Counted from the stretch's first letter, positions 7,415 through 16,801 are shown. The stretch: DNA of 64,000 nucleotides from Alcanivorax hongdengensis A-11-3 (GCF_000300995.1 NZ_AMRJ01000006.1:1-64000), one strand, 5' to 3'. The notes: generated by a model from the sequence alone, not told the origin. Program-made: numbers and translations.

Positions 7415-8976
7415 GACGCGCTCTCCTGTGCTTGGGCGCTGCTTTGCCCGGTCTGCGGGTGGTGTTCACCGGGCCCGAGGCGGGCGTATTTGACCATTAG
7501 CCAGGCATCCACCACGGCCAGCGTGGAGTAGAACACCACGAAGCCGAGCAGGCTGCCGAGTACGGTGCCGCCGCTCAGGGCCGAGGCGGCCAGATTGGTG
7601 GGCAGTACCCCTTCGATGACCCAGGGTTGGCGACCCAGTTCGGCCACGCACCAGCCCAACTCTGCGGCGACCCAGGGCAGTGGCAGTGCCAGCAGACCGA
7701 TGCGCAGGAACCAGGGATAACGGGTGAAACGCTGGGTGGCCGACAGCAGGAAGGCACTGCCGAACAGCAGGATGAAGAAGAAGCCCAGCCCGACCATGAT
7801 GCGGAATGACCAGAACAGGAAGGGCACATTGGGGATGGTATTCTCCGCGGCCCGCTTGATGTCCGCGTCGGTGGCCTGCAGCGGATCATCCATGAACACT
7901 TTCAGCAGCAGGGCATAGCCCAGATCCTGGCGATGATTGAGGAAGATCTCCTTCTGCGCCAGGTCATCCGGGTTCTTGCGCAGATCCTGCAGCACCCGGT
8001 AGGCCACCAGGCCGCTGCGGATGCGTTGTTCGGCATGCTGCACCAGCTCATTGATGCCAGGCAGTTGCTGGCTGATCGAGCGGGTACCGATCAGACCCAG
8101 CACGGCGGGAATATGAATGCCGTAATGGGTGGTACGGTTCTCCACGTCCGGCCAGCCCACCAGGGTAAAGCTGGCGGGAGCTTCCTCCGTGTCCCACATG
8201 GCTTCAATGGCGGCAATTTTCATTTTCTGATGCTCCGTGGCCACGTAGCCGCTTTCATCGCCCAGCACCACCACGGACAGGGATGAGGCGAGCCCGAAGC
8301 TGGCGGCAATGGCGAAGGAGCGCTTGGCAAAGGCGGTGTGCCGCCCCTTGAGCAGGTACCAGCAGGAGATGGCCAGCACGAACACGGCGCCAGTGACGTA
8401 GCCGGCGGCTACGGTATGGACGAACTTGGCCTGGGCCACCGGGTTGAAGATCACCTGGGTGATATCGGTGACCTCCATGCGCATGGTCTCAAAGTTGAAT
8501 TCGGCCCCCACCGGGTTCTGCATCCAGCCGTTGGCGATCAGAATCCACAACGCCGACAGATTGGAGCCGATGGCTACCAGCCAGGTCACGCTCAGGTGCT
8601 GCAGTTTGCTCAGGCGATTCCAGCCAAAGAAAAACAGCCCAACAAAAGAGGATTCCAGGAAGAACGCCATCAGGCCCTCAATGGCCAGGGGCACACCGAA
8701 GATATCTCCCACGTAGTGGGAGTAGTAGGCCCAGTTGGTGCCGAACTGGAATTCCATGGTGATGCCGGTGGCGACCCCCATGGCAAAGTTGATACCGAAG
8801 AGCTTGCCCCAGAACTGGGTCATCTCTTTCCAGATCTCCTTGCCGGTCATCACATAGACGCTTTCCATCATGGCAAGCAGGATGGAAAGGCCCAGTGTCA
8901 GCGGTACGAAGATAAAGTGGTAAAGGGCCGTGAGGCCGAACTGCATACGCGAGAGCAGTACCGGATCAAGGTCCAT
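7411..8976 (-). CDS. cydA: Cytochrome bd ubiquinol oxidase subunit I
   Basis: A 521-residue haem-bearing subunit, matching E. coli CydA in length (522). The expected haem ligands are present at a one-residue offset: H20 (haem b595/d region, ALYHFIFVPLTLG), H187 (FVHTVAAGY) and M394 (FRIMVGLG). The long periplasmic Q-loop contains the KMKIAAIEAMWDTEEAPASF segment for quinol binding, so this is the long Q-loop subtype. It couples ubiquinol oxidation to oxygen reduction under low oxygen. It overlaps cydP upstream by 11 nt and cydB downstream by 4 nt. Confidence 0.97.
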   Translation of the reverse strand: MDLDPVLLSRMQFGLTALYHFIFVPLTLGLSILLAMMESVYVMTGKEIWKEMTQFWGKLFGINFAMGVATGITMEFQFGTNWAYYSHYVGDIFGVPLAIEGLMAFFLESSFVGLFFFGWNRLSKLQHLSVTWLVAIGSNLSALWILIANGWMQNPVGAEFNFETMRMEVTDITQVIFNPVAQAKFVHTVAAGYVTGAVFVLAISCWYLLKGRHTAFAKRSFAIAASFGLASSLSVVVLGDESGYVATEHQKMKIAAIEAMWDTEEAPASFTLVGWPDVENRTTHYGIHIPAVLGLIGTRSISQQLPGINELVQHAEQRIRSGLVAYRVLQDLRKNPDDLAQKEIFLNHRQDLGYALLLKVFMDDPLQATDADIKRAAENTIPNVPFLFWSFRIMVGLGFFFILLFGSAFLLSATQRFTRYPWFLRIGLLALPLPWVAAELGWCVAELGRQPWVIEGVLPTNLAASALSGGTVLGSLLGFVVFYSTLAVVDAWLMVKYARLGPGEHHPQTGQSSAQAQESAS

Positions 8977-9157
8977 GGGTCGATCCCCCCTGGTTGGCGG
9001 TTGGGCTGGTAGTGGATGAAGAGAAAATGGATTGCTCTATGGTCTGCGCATCCGGATGCAGGCGAAGGTCTGATCGGAAGAACAGCAGCCACAACAGAAA
9101 CAGGGCGACCAGCTTGAACAGCAGGGTCAGGGAAATTTCACGCTGTAACCGTGGCAT
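8966..9157 (-). CDS. CydP-like small membrane protein upstream of cydA
   Basis: A 63-residue protein with one transmembrane helix (ISLTLLFKLVALFLLWLLFF) and a polar C-terminal tail. A small protein of this type, named CydP as a putative oxidase subunit, is known immediately upstream of cydA in several proteobacteria. The start chosen is ATG 9157, which has AGGAGG just upstream; an earlier in-frame ATG at 9175 lacks a site. Its stop lies inside the first codons of cydA (11-nt overlap). Function in the oxidase is inferred from position only. Confidence 0.7.
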   Translation of the reverse strand: MPRLQREISLTLLFKLVALFLLWLLFFRSDLRLHPDAQTIEQSIFSSSTTSPTANQGGSTHGP

Positions 9158-9254
9158 GAGGCCTCCTTGCAACATTGCCTGGCTGACGTGCTATCCCCAG
9201 TGTAGGCACATATCAACGCCAGGCAAGACGCAAAATCCGCAAATGGGGTACGGG

Positions 9255-9310
9255 GTCATAGATGGGCAAAGGGTAGCCGTTGGGAGCAGGCGCAGCTTGA
9301 TCCGTGTCAA
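9255..9310 (-). promoter_or_regulatory. Candidate FNR/ANR-controlled cyd promoter
   Basis: TTGAT-CCGT-GTCAA at 9297-9310 differs from the FNR/ANR consensus TTGAT-N4-ATCAA at one position. On the minus strand a weak TACCCT (9275-9270) would place a start near 9263, about 41 nt from the box centre, the class II activator spacing; TATGAC (9260-9255) is an alternative -10. It is about 140 nt upstream of cydP, consistent with low-oxygen induction of cytochrome bd. Confidence 0.55.
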
Positions 9311-9418
9311 TCTATTGGTGATGAGTTGCCGGCCATGGCTTTAAAAGGGTTTGCCGGGGGCGGCAGGGAGGCAAAAAAAGGCGACCCAGGAGAGCCGCCA
9401 GAGTGAGGAGTTTAACCG

Positions 9419-10039
9419 TTAGTAGAGATTGGCCTGCTTGATGCTGTTGGCAATGGTGGTGGCAAAGGCGTCGGCGCCTTTTTCCAGGCCGGCCATGCCT
9501 CCGGTGTTGACGCTGACAGTATGGGCCTGCCAGACGATCGCCTGCTGGGCCACATCCCAGAAGTCCTCACGAACCATGTACATATCCTGGGAAACATAGA
9601 AGTCCGGGCTGAATACCTCCGGCTGCATGGTCAGGCCGGCATTGACCGGTGCGGCCGCCGAGGCGCCGCCGCCTGCCTGCATGTTCTCGGTTTCCTTGTT
9701 TTCCAGATGGATGGCCAGGGCACTGTCAAAGCCTTGCTCTTTCATCTTCTCGGCCAGGTAGTCACGGCTCTTGCCCTTGATGCCCTTGTCACCATAGACG
9801 GTGTGGGCGGCAGTGGCCTTGATGCCCATGGCATTGAGTTTCTGGACAATGGTGTCTTCCAGCAGCGGGCGCAGTTCATGGTCCACCAGCACGCCGACTA
9901 CCAGCGAATGGTAGGGCGCTTTGGGGGCCTTCTCCACCGGGCTCTTGCTGTCCAGCAGTTTGGTGTTGTGATAACCGGTTGCACAGGCAGCCAGCATCAG
10001 AACCAGCGCTGCCATCATGGCGTATTGCAATCGTTTCAT
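9419..10039 (-). CDS. Lipoprotein of unknown function
   Basis: A 206-residue protein with a signal peptide and lipobox (MLAAC, Cys about residue 19), so it should be lipidated and exported. The mature part has an alternating helix/strand pattern (SLVVGVLVDHELRPLLEDTIVQKLNAMGIKA, then ALAIHLENKETEN). This recalls DUF4136-type lipoproteins that end with an amphipathic helix, but I do not recognise the family securely. A Gly/Ala-rich patch (AGGGASAAAP) lies mid-protein. It follows the DUF1302 gene by 55 nt on the same strand and may share its transcript. Confidence 0.7.
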   Translation of the reverse strand: MKRLQYAMMAALVLMLAACATGYHNTKLLDSKSPVEKAPKAPYHSLVVGVLVDHELRPLLEDTIVQKLNAMGIKATAAHTVYGDKGIKGKSRDYLAEKMKEQGFDSALAIHLENKETENMQAGGGASAAAPVNAGLTMQPEVFSPDFYVSQDMYMVREDFWDVAQQAIVWQAHTVSVNTGGMAGLEKGADAFATTIANSIKQANLY

Positions 10040-10094
10040 GATTCCTTCCTCTTTAGCGTGTCGGGGCCGAAGCCCCGAATGCTGTTGCCGTTGA

Positions 10095-11837
10095 TCAGAA
10101 TGCGTAGGTCGTGCTCAGGGACAGGTAATCCCGGTCGCTGACAATGCTGTATTCGGTGTTGTTGTAGGTGGTGTAGGACAGGTCAGCGCTGAGTTTCTTG
10201 TAGGCCATGCCGACGCCCAGGCCCAGGCTGCGCTCGTCCTCATGGAAGGCGTCATCGCTGGAGTAGCCTTCCACGCCCTGACGCATGGTCAGTGACGGTG
10301 TCAGCGTTAACGGGCCGATGACATTGGCGTAGGTGGACTGCAGGGTCAGCTGATAGCCCCAGCTGAAGTCAGTGACATAGCCGTCATCACTGAGCGTACC
10401 CACACCGTAGTTGGTATGGCGGCGGAAGCGCATGTCTTTCTGGTCCGGCAGGTCCGGAATGAATTCGGATGCCATCTGCAGTGAGACAATGGTTTTCTTG
10501 GCGCCCAGCAGCTGCGGCACGATGGTGGTAAAGGTGAATTCGGCGCGCTGGATGTCGAACTCCTGGTAACCGGTGACTTCATCGCCGGCGCTGAAGCTGT
10601 TGGCATAGTCCACGGTGCCTTGCGGAACGACCCCGCCATTGGCGCTGGTGGTGGCCCCCAGTACCGCGGTGCTCAGATCCGAGGTGTTGATCTGGATCGG
10701 CATGTCCGGCAGGTAGGTCAGGTTCATGGCCAGGTTGCCGATACCGGCGAAGGTCTTGTCGGCGGTCAGGCCGAACACCTGAATGTCTTCCGGATATTCA
10801 TAGAAGTAGGTGTTGGGCAGGGGCGTGGGGCTCACCGGCGCCGCTTCCTTGGTCATGGAGTAGATTGGCAGACGGCTGTGGTAGTTCAGGTAGTAGGCGC
10901 CTACCTTGGCCTTGCTCTTCGGGAAGGCGTAGTCGAATTTGAGACCGTACTGGCCGCCATCCTTGGGCTCGCGCTCGTCGCTGCGGGCAATGTAAACGCC
11001 GTTGTCCAGCGCCTGCTGGTTGGTCAGTGACGTCTGTGAACTCAGGAAGGTGGCATCACAACCCAGCGCCGTGTTGTCCAGGTTGGAGAAGAAGGTACCA
11101 CAGCCGTCCAGCGTGGCCGGGCGCCATTCATACTGATAGAAAGACTTCATCGCCAGGCGGTCGGTGAAGTTGTAGTCGGCGGTCACCATGCCGGCGGGGA
11201 TCAGGTATTCGGTGTATTCGGCCCCCGGGCGGTGCAGGGCTGCCAGATCCACGGCGTTGAGTGATGCCAGGGAACCACGGGAGTAGACGCTGCGGCCCCA
11301 CAGCAGGGTCTGCCGACCGGCTTTCAGGGTCAGCGGCTGATCATTGACCTGGAATTTGCCGTAGGCATAAACGTCCTGGAAGGTCGCGCCCTGGAATTTG
11401 GAGTTGCGGGCAAAGCCATCATCACTGAGTGGTGTGTCCGGGATGAAGCCGTTCGGGTAGTTGCCGTGCGGCACATCCTTCTTGTCCTTGGTGTAGTTGT
11501 ACCAGGTCTTGGCACGGACAAAGAGGCCATAGTTACGGTACTGCAGGTTCAGATCGCCAACGGCCTTGGCCACAGAAGAGACCACTTCACCGGCATCGTA
11601 GTTGAGGTTGCCATCGTCGGATACGGCGGACTGCGCCGTGCCGCCGGGGGTGTCACCGGCAAACAGGTGATCATTGTCGGGGGATTCCATCCGCGAGATG
11701 GCACCGACCGTGGCTTTCAGGTTCCACTTGGCGCTGAAGTCTTCGTTGAACGTGTACTGACCGCCGGCAAAAGCCGGCGCGGACAGGGCGCCCAGCAACA
11801 GGACGCCACCGCCCGCGGCGGTGAGTTTGCTTCTCAT
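10095..11837 (-). CDS. DUF1302 family outer-membrane protein
   Basis: A 580-residue protein with a cleavable signal peptide (MRSKLTAAGGGVLLLGALSAPAFA, cleavage before GGQYTF). The mature part is rich in alternating aromatic/polar strands, ending YLSLSTTYAF with a C-terminal Phe typical of beta-barrels. DUF1302 hallmarks are seen: LKAGRQTLLWGRSVYSRG, LNAVDLAALHRPGAEYTEYLIP and FYQYEWRPATLDGCGTFFS. Such proteins are outer-membrane components often linked to lipid, steroid or ester metabolism; no substrate is proven. ATG 11837 is chosen for the signal peptide and GGGAGAGC upstream. The DUF1329 partner often seen elsewhere is not adjacent; a lipoprotein gene follows instead. Confidence 0.85.
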   Translation of the reverse strand: MRSKLTAAGGGVLLLGALSAPAFAGGQYTFNEDFSAKWNLKATVGAISRMESPDNDHLFAGDTPGGTAQSAVSDDGNLNYDAGEVVSSVAKAVGDLNLQYRNYGLFVRAKTWYNYTKDKKDVPHGNYPNGFIPDTPLSDDGFARNSKFQGATFQDVYAYGKFQVNDQPLTLKAGRQTLLWGRSVYSRGSLASLNAVDLAALHRPGAEYTEYLIPAGMVTADYNFTDRLAMKSFYQYEWRPATLDGCGTFFSNLDNTALGCDATFLSSQTSLTNQQALDNGVYIARSDEREPKDGGQYGLKFDYAFPKSKAKVGAYYLNYHSRLPIYSMTKEAAPVSPTPLPNTYFYEYPEDIQVFGLTADKTFAGIGNLAMNLTYLPDMPIQINTSDLSTAVLGATTSANGGVVPQGTVDYANSFSAGDEVTGYQEFDIQRAEFTFTTIVPQLLGAKKTIVSLQMASEFIPDLPDQKDMRFRRHTNYGVGTLSDDGYVTDFSWGYQLTLQSTYANVIGPLTLTPSLTMRQGVEGYSSDDAFHEDERSLGLGVGMAYKKLSADLSYTTYNNTEYSIVSDRDYLSLSTTYAF

Positions 11838-12018
11838 GTTTTTGCTCTCCCACTGTGTCGGCCAGGGGCCGCTCACAGCCATTCCGTTTGTTGTTGTGCA
11901 AAAAGGTTGTAGCGCATTACCACCACCACCTGGTCCCATTCAGGCGGTGTCTTCCGGCGTTATTCTCGTGGTGTTTTTTTTGAACCACCGTTTTAAAAAA
12001 TAACTCCGTGGACGCCAA

Positions 12019-12047
12019 TTCATACATACCGGTGAGTATGTGGTCAA
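12019..12047 (-). promoter_or_regulatory. Promoter with embedded operator for the DUF1302 gene
   Basis: TTGACC (12047-12042), exactly 17 nt, then TATGAA (12024-12019). Within the spacer is a perfect inverted repeat ACATAC-N6-GTATGT (12024-12041), an obvious repressor or activator site. The predicted 5' UTR is about 170 nt. The rest of the 440-nt gene-free interval 11838-12279 holds only this promoter and the thiolase terminator. Confidence 0.55.
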
Positions 12048-12230
12048 GGCGGGCAATTCCGGGAAAACCGTGATACTGCGGGTTATGAGAGTGATAAAAC
12101 CAGACGTTTTGTTTCTTTTGGCGGCTAAAAAGGAAACCAATGGGCAAGGTTTGTTTATTCTTCCGTTGAGATGTTACTGGCAGTAACGGAATAAAAAGGT
12201 GTTTCACTTTATGACGAGATGACGAACGGC

Positions 12231-12258
12231 ATAAAAAAAACGGGCCCGAAGGCCCGTT
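12231..12258 (-). terminator. Terminator of the thiolase transcript
   Basis: On the minus strand the stem AACGGGCC / GGCCCGTT around a TTCG tetraloop runs into eight T. It stands about 20 nt after the thiolase stop codon. Confidence 0.92.
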
Positions 12259-12279
12259 CTGGCAAACACCAAGGGGGAA

Positions 12280-13482
12280 TCAGAACACTTCAAACAGGCC
12301 GGCGGCGCCCATGCCGCCACCAATGCACATGGTGACCACGACATACTTGACGCCACGGCGCTTGCCTTCGATCAGGGCGTGGCCGGTCATACGGGCACCG
12401 GACATGCCGTAAGGGTGACCGATGGAGATGGCACCACCGTTAACGTTGTATTTTTCCGGGTCAATACCCAGTCGATCCCGGCTGTACAGGCACTGGCTGG
12501 CAAACGCCTCGTTGAGCTCCCACAGGCCGATATCATTGATGCTCAGGCCGAAGCGCTTGAGCAGCTTGGGCACGGCGAATACCGGGCCGATACCCATCTC
12601 GTCCGGGTCGCAGCCGGCTACCGCCATGCCGCGGTAAGCGCCCAGCGGTTGCAGGCCCAGGCGCTCGGCTTCCCCGGCTTCCATCAGCACGCAGGCGCTG
12701 GCGCCGTCGGACAGTTGCGAGGCGTTACCGGCGGTGATGAAGCCGCCTTGCTGCACCTGCTGCCCGCCCTGGAAGACCGGCTGCAGGCTTTGCAGCCCTT
12801 CCAGGGTGGTCTGCGGGCGGTTGCCTTCGTCCTTGTCCAGCGTCACTTCCATATCGGAGATTTCCTTTGTCTCCTTGTTCATCACTTTCATGATGCTGGT
12901 CATCGGCACGATTTCGTCATCGAACTTGCCGGCGGCCTGGGCGGCGGCGGTACGCTGCTGTGACTGAAAGGCATACTCGTCCTGGGCCTCGCGGGTGACG
13001 TTGTAGCGGTCGGCGACGATTTCCGCGGTTTCCAGCATGCTCATGTAGATGTCCGGACGATGCTGCTTGAGCCAGGGGTCGCCGGCGCGGAAGGTGTTCA
13101 TTTTGTCGTTCTGCACCAGGGAAATGGATTCCAGGCCACCGGCCACGGCCACGTCCATGTTGTCGACGATGATTTCCTTGGCGGCGGTGGCGATGGCCAT
13201 CAGGCCGGAGGCGCATTGACGGTCCATGCTCATGCCGGACACGCTGGTGGGCAGGCCGGCACGCAGGGCGCATTGGCGGGCCACATTGCCGCCGGTGCTG
13301 CCCTGTTGCAGGGCGGCGCCCATGATCACGTCCTGAATGCTTTCCGGGTCTACCCCGGCACGCTCCACGGCATGCTTGATGGCGTGGCCGCCCAGGGCCT
13401 GGGCCTGGGTGTCGTTGAACGCGCCCCGGTAGGCCTTGCCGATGGGGGTACGGGCGGTGGAAACGATAACGGCTTCTCTCAT
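12280..13482 (-). CDS. Acetyl-CoA C-acyltransferase (beta-ketothiolase)
   Basis: A 400-residue thiolase with nucleophile C90 ([10 protein letters not shown]), the NEAF motif ([10 protein letters not shown]), the active-site His in [14 protein letters not shown], and the second Cys in [16 protein letters not shown]. It cleaves 3-ketoacyl-CoA to acetyl-CoA and a shortened acyl-CoA in beta-oxidation, or runs the reverse reaction. ATG 13482 is chosen because [15 protein letters not shown] is the family start and GGAGAGG lies upstream. It is the third gene of a minus-strand set (MaoC, SDR, thiolase) that could perform hydration, oxidation and thiolysis of an enoyl-CoA. Confidence 0.93.
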   Translation of the reverse strand: MREAVIVSTARTPIGKAYRGAFNDTQAQALGGHAIKHAVERAGVDPESIQDVIMGAALQQGSTGGNVARQCALRAGLPTSVSGMSMDRQCASGLMAIATAAKEIIVDNMDVAVAGGLESISLVQNDKMNTFRAGDPWLKQHRPDIYMSMLETAEIVADRYNVTREAQDEYAFQSQQRTAAAQAAGKFDDEIVPMTSIMKVMNKETKEISDMEVTLDKDEGNRPQTTLEGLQSLQPVFQGGQQVQQGGFITAGNASQLSDGASACVLMEAGEAERLGLQPLGAYRGMAVAGCDPDEMGIGPVFAVPKLLKRFGLSINDIGLWELNEAFASQCLYSRDRLGIDPEKYNVNGGAISIGHPYGMSGARMTGHALIEGKRRGVKYVVVTMCIGGGMGAAGLFEVF

Positions 13483-13607
13483 GATGCCTCTCCAGATAGG
13501 TAATTCGGTGGTTGTCTCTTTGTCGGCGCTTGCCAGCAGGCGATGGCATGGGTCGGGTGCCATCGCCAGCAGTCTGGCGCCTACGGCCTGTTGGTGGGCG
13601 ATGCCGG

Positions 13608-14528
13608 TTAACCCAGCTTGATGCCCTTGGCCTGGGCGGCCTTGGTAAGAATCTTGGTGACATGGTCGCCGCCGGTGAGCATTTCCCGGGCGTTGTCCAT
13701 GTTGCCGATCTGTTCGAAGTGGGCGGCGACGCCGTCCACGGTGCGCTCGCCATCGTCGAGGTATACCCCTTCACTCTCCATCAGTCGAACCATGGCGTAG
13801 CAGCCGGCGCCGGCCAGCACAATGCGATGGGTGGGGGCCTGCTGGCTGGCCAGAAACAGCACTGCCGGGGTGATTTCCTTCGGCTCGAGCATGGCCAGTA
13901 CCGGCGCGGGCATCAGGTCTTCGGTCATGCGGGTGGCGGCGGTGGGGGCGATACAGTTGACCTTGATGTCGTATTTCTCGCCTTCAATGCAGAGGGTGTT
14001 CATCAGGCCGGCCACGGCCATCTTGGCGGCACCGTAATTGGCCTGGCCGAAGTTGCCGTAAAGGCCGGAGGTGGAGGTGGTCATGACAATGCGACCATAG
14101 CCCTGTTCGCGCATGATCGGCCAGACCGCGTGGCTGCAGATCTGCGAGCCGGTCAGGTGCACGGCGACCACTTTGTCCCAGTCGTCCTGGGTCATCTTGG
14201 CGAAGCTCTTGTCACGTAAAATGCCGGCGTTGTTGATCAGCACATCCACCCGGCCCCAGGTTTCCATGGCCTGTTTGACCATGGCATCCACCTGCTCGGG
14301 GTTGGAGACATCGGCGCCATTGGCGATGGCCTCGCCGCCGGCGGCCTGAATCTGTGCCACCACCTGCTCGGCGGCCTCACTGGAACCACCGCTGCCATCG
14401 CGGGCACCACCAAAGTCGTTCACCACCACCCGGGCGCCCAGTCGGGCCAGCTCCAGGGCGTGGGATTTGCCCAGGCCGTTGCCGGCCCCGGTGACGATGG
14501 CCACCTGGTTATCAAAACGAATTGTCAT
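13608..14528 (-). CDS. SDR dehydrogenase of the peroxisomal MFE-2 type
   Basis: A 306-residue short-chain dehydrogenase/reductase with [19 protein letters not shown] for NAD(P), NNAGILRD, the catalytic Ser-Tyr-Lys set ([23 protein letters not shown]) and a C-terminal extension. The [21 protein letters not shown] segment is characteristic of the (3R)-hydroxyacyl-CoA dehydrogenase half of multifunctional enzyme type 2 (HSD17B4). With the adjacent MaoC hydratase it would carry out an R-specific hydration/oxidation, and the downstream thiolase would cleave the product. Substrate chain or ring type is unknown. Confidence 0.88.
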   Translation of the reverse strand: MTIRFDNQVAIVTGAGNGLGKSHALELARLGARVVVNDFGGARDGSGGSSEAAEQVVAQIQAAGGEAIANGADVSNPEQVDAMVKQAMETWGRVDVLINNAGILRDKSFAKMTQDDWDKVVAVHLTGSQICSHAVWPIMREQGYGRIVMTTSTSGLYGNFGQANYGAAKMAVAGLMNTLCIEGEKYDIKVNCIAPTAATRMTEDLMPAPVLAMLEPKEITPAVLFLASQQAPTHRIVLAGAGCYAMVRLMESEGVYLDDGERTVDGVAAHFEQIGNMDNAREMLTGGDHVTKILTKAAQAKGIKLG

Positions 14529-14580
14529 CGGTTGTCTCTCCCAATCATTCTCATCAAAGGCTGCTGCGACGGGTATCCGC

Positions 14581-15051
14581 TCAGGCGGGTACGATGGCCA
14601 GACTCAGCCACTCGGCGATCAGCGCCGGTTTGTCCTGACCTTCGATCTCCACCTCCACGCCATGACGCAGTTGCCATTCGTTATTCGAGCGTTGTTTCAC
14701 TTCCAGCAGCGTGAAGCGGCCGCGGACCTTGCTGCCCTCGCGCACCGGGTTCATGAAGCGCACCTTGTCGAAACCGTAGTTGATACCCATCACCTGGCCC
14801 TCAAGGGTGGGTAGTACGTCCATGGCCATGGCTGACAGCAACGACAGGGACAGGAAACCATGGGCGATGGTGGCGCCGAAGGGGCTCTCCCGGGCTGCTC
14901 GCTCCGGGTCGGTGTGGATCCACTGGGGATCCTCGGTGAGATCGGCAAAGCCGTCGATGCGTTGCTGGTCCACCACGCGCCAGCGGGACTCACCCAGGGA
15001 CTCGCCGACCGTGGCCTGCAGGGCCTGGATACTGATGGATTCTCGATTCAT
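14581..15051 (-). CDS. MaoC-like (R)-specific enoyl-CoA hydratase
   Basis: A 156-residue hotdog-fold hydratase with the motif FADLTEDPQWIHTDPERA (catalytic Asp/His of the PhaJ/MaoC family) and SPFGATIAHGFLSLSLL. It hydrates trans-2-enoyl-CoA to (R)-3-hydroxyacyl-CoA. ATG 15051 is preceded by GGGAGAGC and matches the family start. It is the first gene of the MaoC-SDR-thiolase set and is divergent from the TetR gene; a shared A/T-rich motif lies between them. Confidence 0.9.
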   Translation of the reverse strand: MNRESISIQALQATVGESLGESRWRVVDQQRIDGFADLTEDPQWIHTDPERAARESPFGATIAHGFLSLSLLSAMAMDVLPTLEGQVMGINYGFDKVRFMNPVREGSKVRGRFTLLEVKQRSNNEWQLRHGVEVEIEGQDKPALIAEWLSLAIVPA

Positions 15052-15089
15052 GGTGCTCTCCCGGTTCGGGCGCGGCAACGCCCTATATC

Positions 15090-15108
15090 AGAATAATATT
15101 TTAAAATA
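15090..15108. promoter_or_regulatory. Shared A/T-rich motif, copy a (MaoC / TetR intergenic)
   Basis: AGAAT-AAT-ATTTT-AAAATA, matching the RGAAY-N3-ATTYY-RAAAYA pattern that recurs at six other intergenic sites in this window. It lies in the divergent interval between the MaoC gene and the TetR gene, close to the MaoC start. Confidence 0.5.
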
Positions 15109-15277
15109 GCAGTATGTGAGTGGCGTAATTGACCGTAAAGGGTGAAAAGCGCCATGGAGGGCGAGAATTCCGTCATTGGCTTGCGGAGCGGTCAATGGTG
15201 ATGCTGGCGACTTGTGTCACTATCGGTGCGTTTTGTGCCCGGCGGATTTCAACGAACAAGTCTGACAGAGGATTTCC

Positions 15278-15901
15278 ATGGCGGATCAGAGTGAAGCATT
15301 GGCAATCGACCCCCGTGACGCCATTCTCGATGCGGCGGCCCAGTGTTTTATGAACCGGGGCTTCAATGCCACCAGCATCGATGACATCGCCCGCCAGCTG
15401 TCAGCCACCAAGGGCATGGTTTACCACTACTTTTCTTCCAAGGCGGAACTGTTCTTCGATATCCATCACCGTGCCATGGATGCGTTGTTCGAGGAGCTGG
15501 AGCCGGTACTGGCCTCGGACCTGGCGCCGCCGGCACGCTTTACCGAGATGGCCCGCCGCTACGTGCGTACCCTGATTCGTACCCAGCCCTACCAGCGCAC
15601 GGTATCCGAAGCTGTGCACATGCTGCTGCGCAGCAGCACCACCGATGAGCAGCGGGTGCGTCTGGAGCAGCTACAGGCCCGCCGCGACCGCTGTGAAAAA
15701 CTGTTTCTGGCGGTGCTGGAAGAGGGCATTGCCGAGGGGTCCATGCGCGCCGGCCGGCCGCGTATGTCGATCAAACCGGTATTTGGCGCCATGAATTCCG
15801 TGATCCAGTGGTATCACCCCCGTGACGGTGAAACCGAGCAACAGGTCTCGGCGGTGGTGGACGAGGTGGTGCAGATCGCCTTGCGCGGTGTCATGGCCTG
15901 A
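15278..15901 (+). CDS. TetR/AcrR family transcriptional regulator
   Basis: A 207-residue protein with a canonical TetR DNA-binding region at about 13-59 (AILDAAAQCFMNRGFNATSIDDIARQLSATKGMVYHYFSSKAELF) and a helical ligand-binding C-terminal domain with a TetR_C-like WYHPRDGETEQQVSAVVDEVVQIALRG ending. TetR members of this type usually repress acyl-CoA-degradation genes and release on binding an acyl-CoA. It is divergent from the MaoC-SDR-thiolase set, so control of that set and itself is expected. It is the leading candidate reader of the shared A/T-rich motif (inference). Confidence 0.9.
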   Translation: MADQSEALAIDPRDAILDAAAQCFMNRGFNATSIDDIARQLSATKGMVYHYFSSKAELFFDIHHRAMDALFEELEPVLASDLAPPARFTEMARRYVRTLIRTQPYQRTVSEAVHMLLRSSTTDEQRVRLEQLQARRDRCEKLFLAVLEEGIAEGSMRAGRPRMSIKPVFGAMNSVIQWYHPRDGETEQQVSAVVDEVVQIALRGVMA

Positions 15902-15989
15902 GAGCCTGTTTTCCCTCTATACACAGCCGCGCCGGCGTTCATTTTTTCGTCAGAGCGTGTTGGCGAGCGTGCCCTGAGAGAGCCGTACC

Positions 15990-16760
15990 TTACTGCTTGA
16001 GAAACCGGGCAAACCGGGCGCGGGTGTCGTCACTGAACATGCGCTCAGCAAACATGGCGCTTTCCCGTTCGATCTGCGCTTTGATGGCCTGCTCGCTCAA
16101 GCGCATCAGCTGCTTGGTCATGGCCATGGCGGCCGGCGGTTTCTCCGCCAGCCGGCTGGCCAGAGCCGCGGCTGTCTCCTCCAGCGCCGCAACCGGCTCC
16201 CGGTAGGCAACCAGTCCCATTTGCTGTGCCTCTTCGGCATTGAACGTATCGCCGGCCAGCAGCAGGCGGGCGGCATTCTGGCGGCCGATCAGGGCCGGTA
16301 ACAGCAGGCTCGAGCCCGCCTCGGGCACCAACCCCAGATTGATGAAGGCGGTGTGGAAACGGGCATCCTCGGCGGCCACGACCAGGTCCGCATGCAGCAG
16401 CATGGTGGTGCCAATGCCGGTGGCGTTGCCCTGCACGGCCATCACCACCGGCTTGTCCAGCGCCATCAGGGCATGCACCAGCACCATGGCCGGGCTCAGT
16501 GTGCCATCACGGCGGCTGGCCGGGTCGGCATTGATAAAGTCACTGATATCATTGCCCGCGCAGAAGGCCCGTCCCCGGGCGCGGATCAGCAGTACATGCA
16601 GATCCTGGCGTTCACCAACATGCTCCACCAGCCGGGTCAGGTCCTGGTACATGGCGTGGGTCAGGGCGTTCAGTTTGTCGGCCCGGTCGAGGATGGCGTG
16701 CAGTACCGGGCCGTGCTCTTCAGCACGGACATGGCCGCTGGAAAGGGCGGGAGAGGGCAT
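15990..16760 (-). CDS. Enoyl-CoA hydratase/isomerase family protein
   Basis: A 256-residue crotonase-fold protein. Oxyanion-hole segments are AFCAGNDISDF and GNATGIGTTMLLHADLVVAAEDARF; an acidic residue sits in LVPEAGSSLLLP at the usual second catalytic position. The VQGNATGIG loop has Thr where many hydratases carry Gly-Gly or Glu, so it may be an isomerase or another crotonase activity. ATG 16760 is chosen for CGGAGC upstream and the normal family start. It is divergent from the histidine phosphatase gene, with a copy of the shared A/T-rich motif between them. Confidence 0.88.
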   Translation of the reverse strand: MPSPALSSGHVRAEEHGPVLHAILDRADKLNALTHAMYQDLTRLVEHVGERQDLHVLLIRARGRAFCAGNDISDFINADPASRRDGTLSPAMVLVHALMALDKPVVMAVQGNATGIGTTMLLHADLVVAAEDARFHTAFINLGLVPEAGSSLLLPALIGRQNAARLLLAGDTFNAEEAQQMGLVAYREPVAALEETAAALASRLAEKPPAAMAMTKQLMRLSEQAIKAQIERESAMFAERMFSDDTRARFARFLKQ

Positions 16761-16801
16761 GGCGGTGCTCCGTTGAGAGTGGTAAGGCACTTCACAATAT
16801 C

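Noticed and set aside
6542..7531. 329-codon open frame opposite cydB
   Set aside because: Composition is a His/Gln/Gly-rich mirror of a GC-rich coding strand and it runs antisense to a certain gene.
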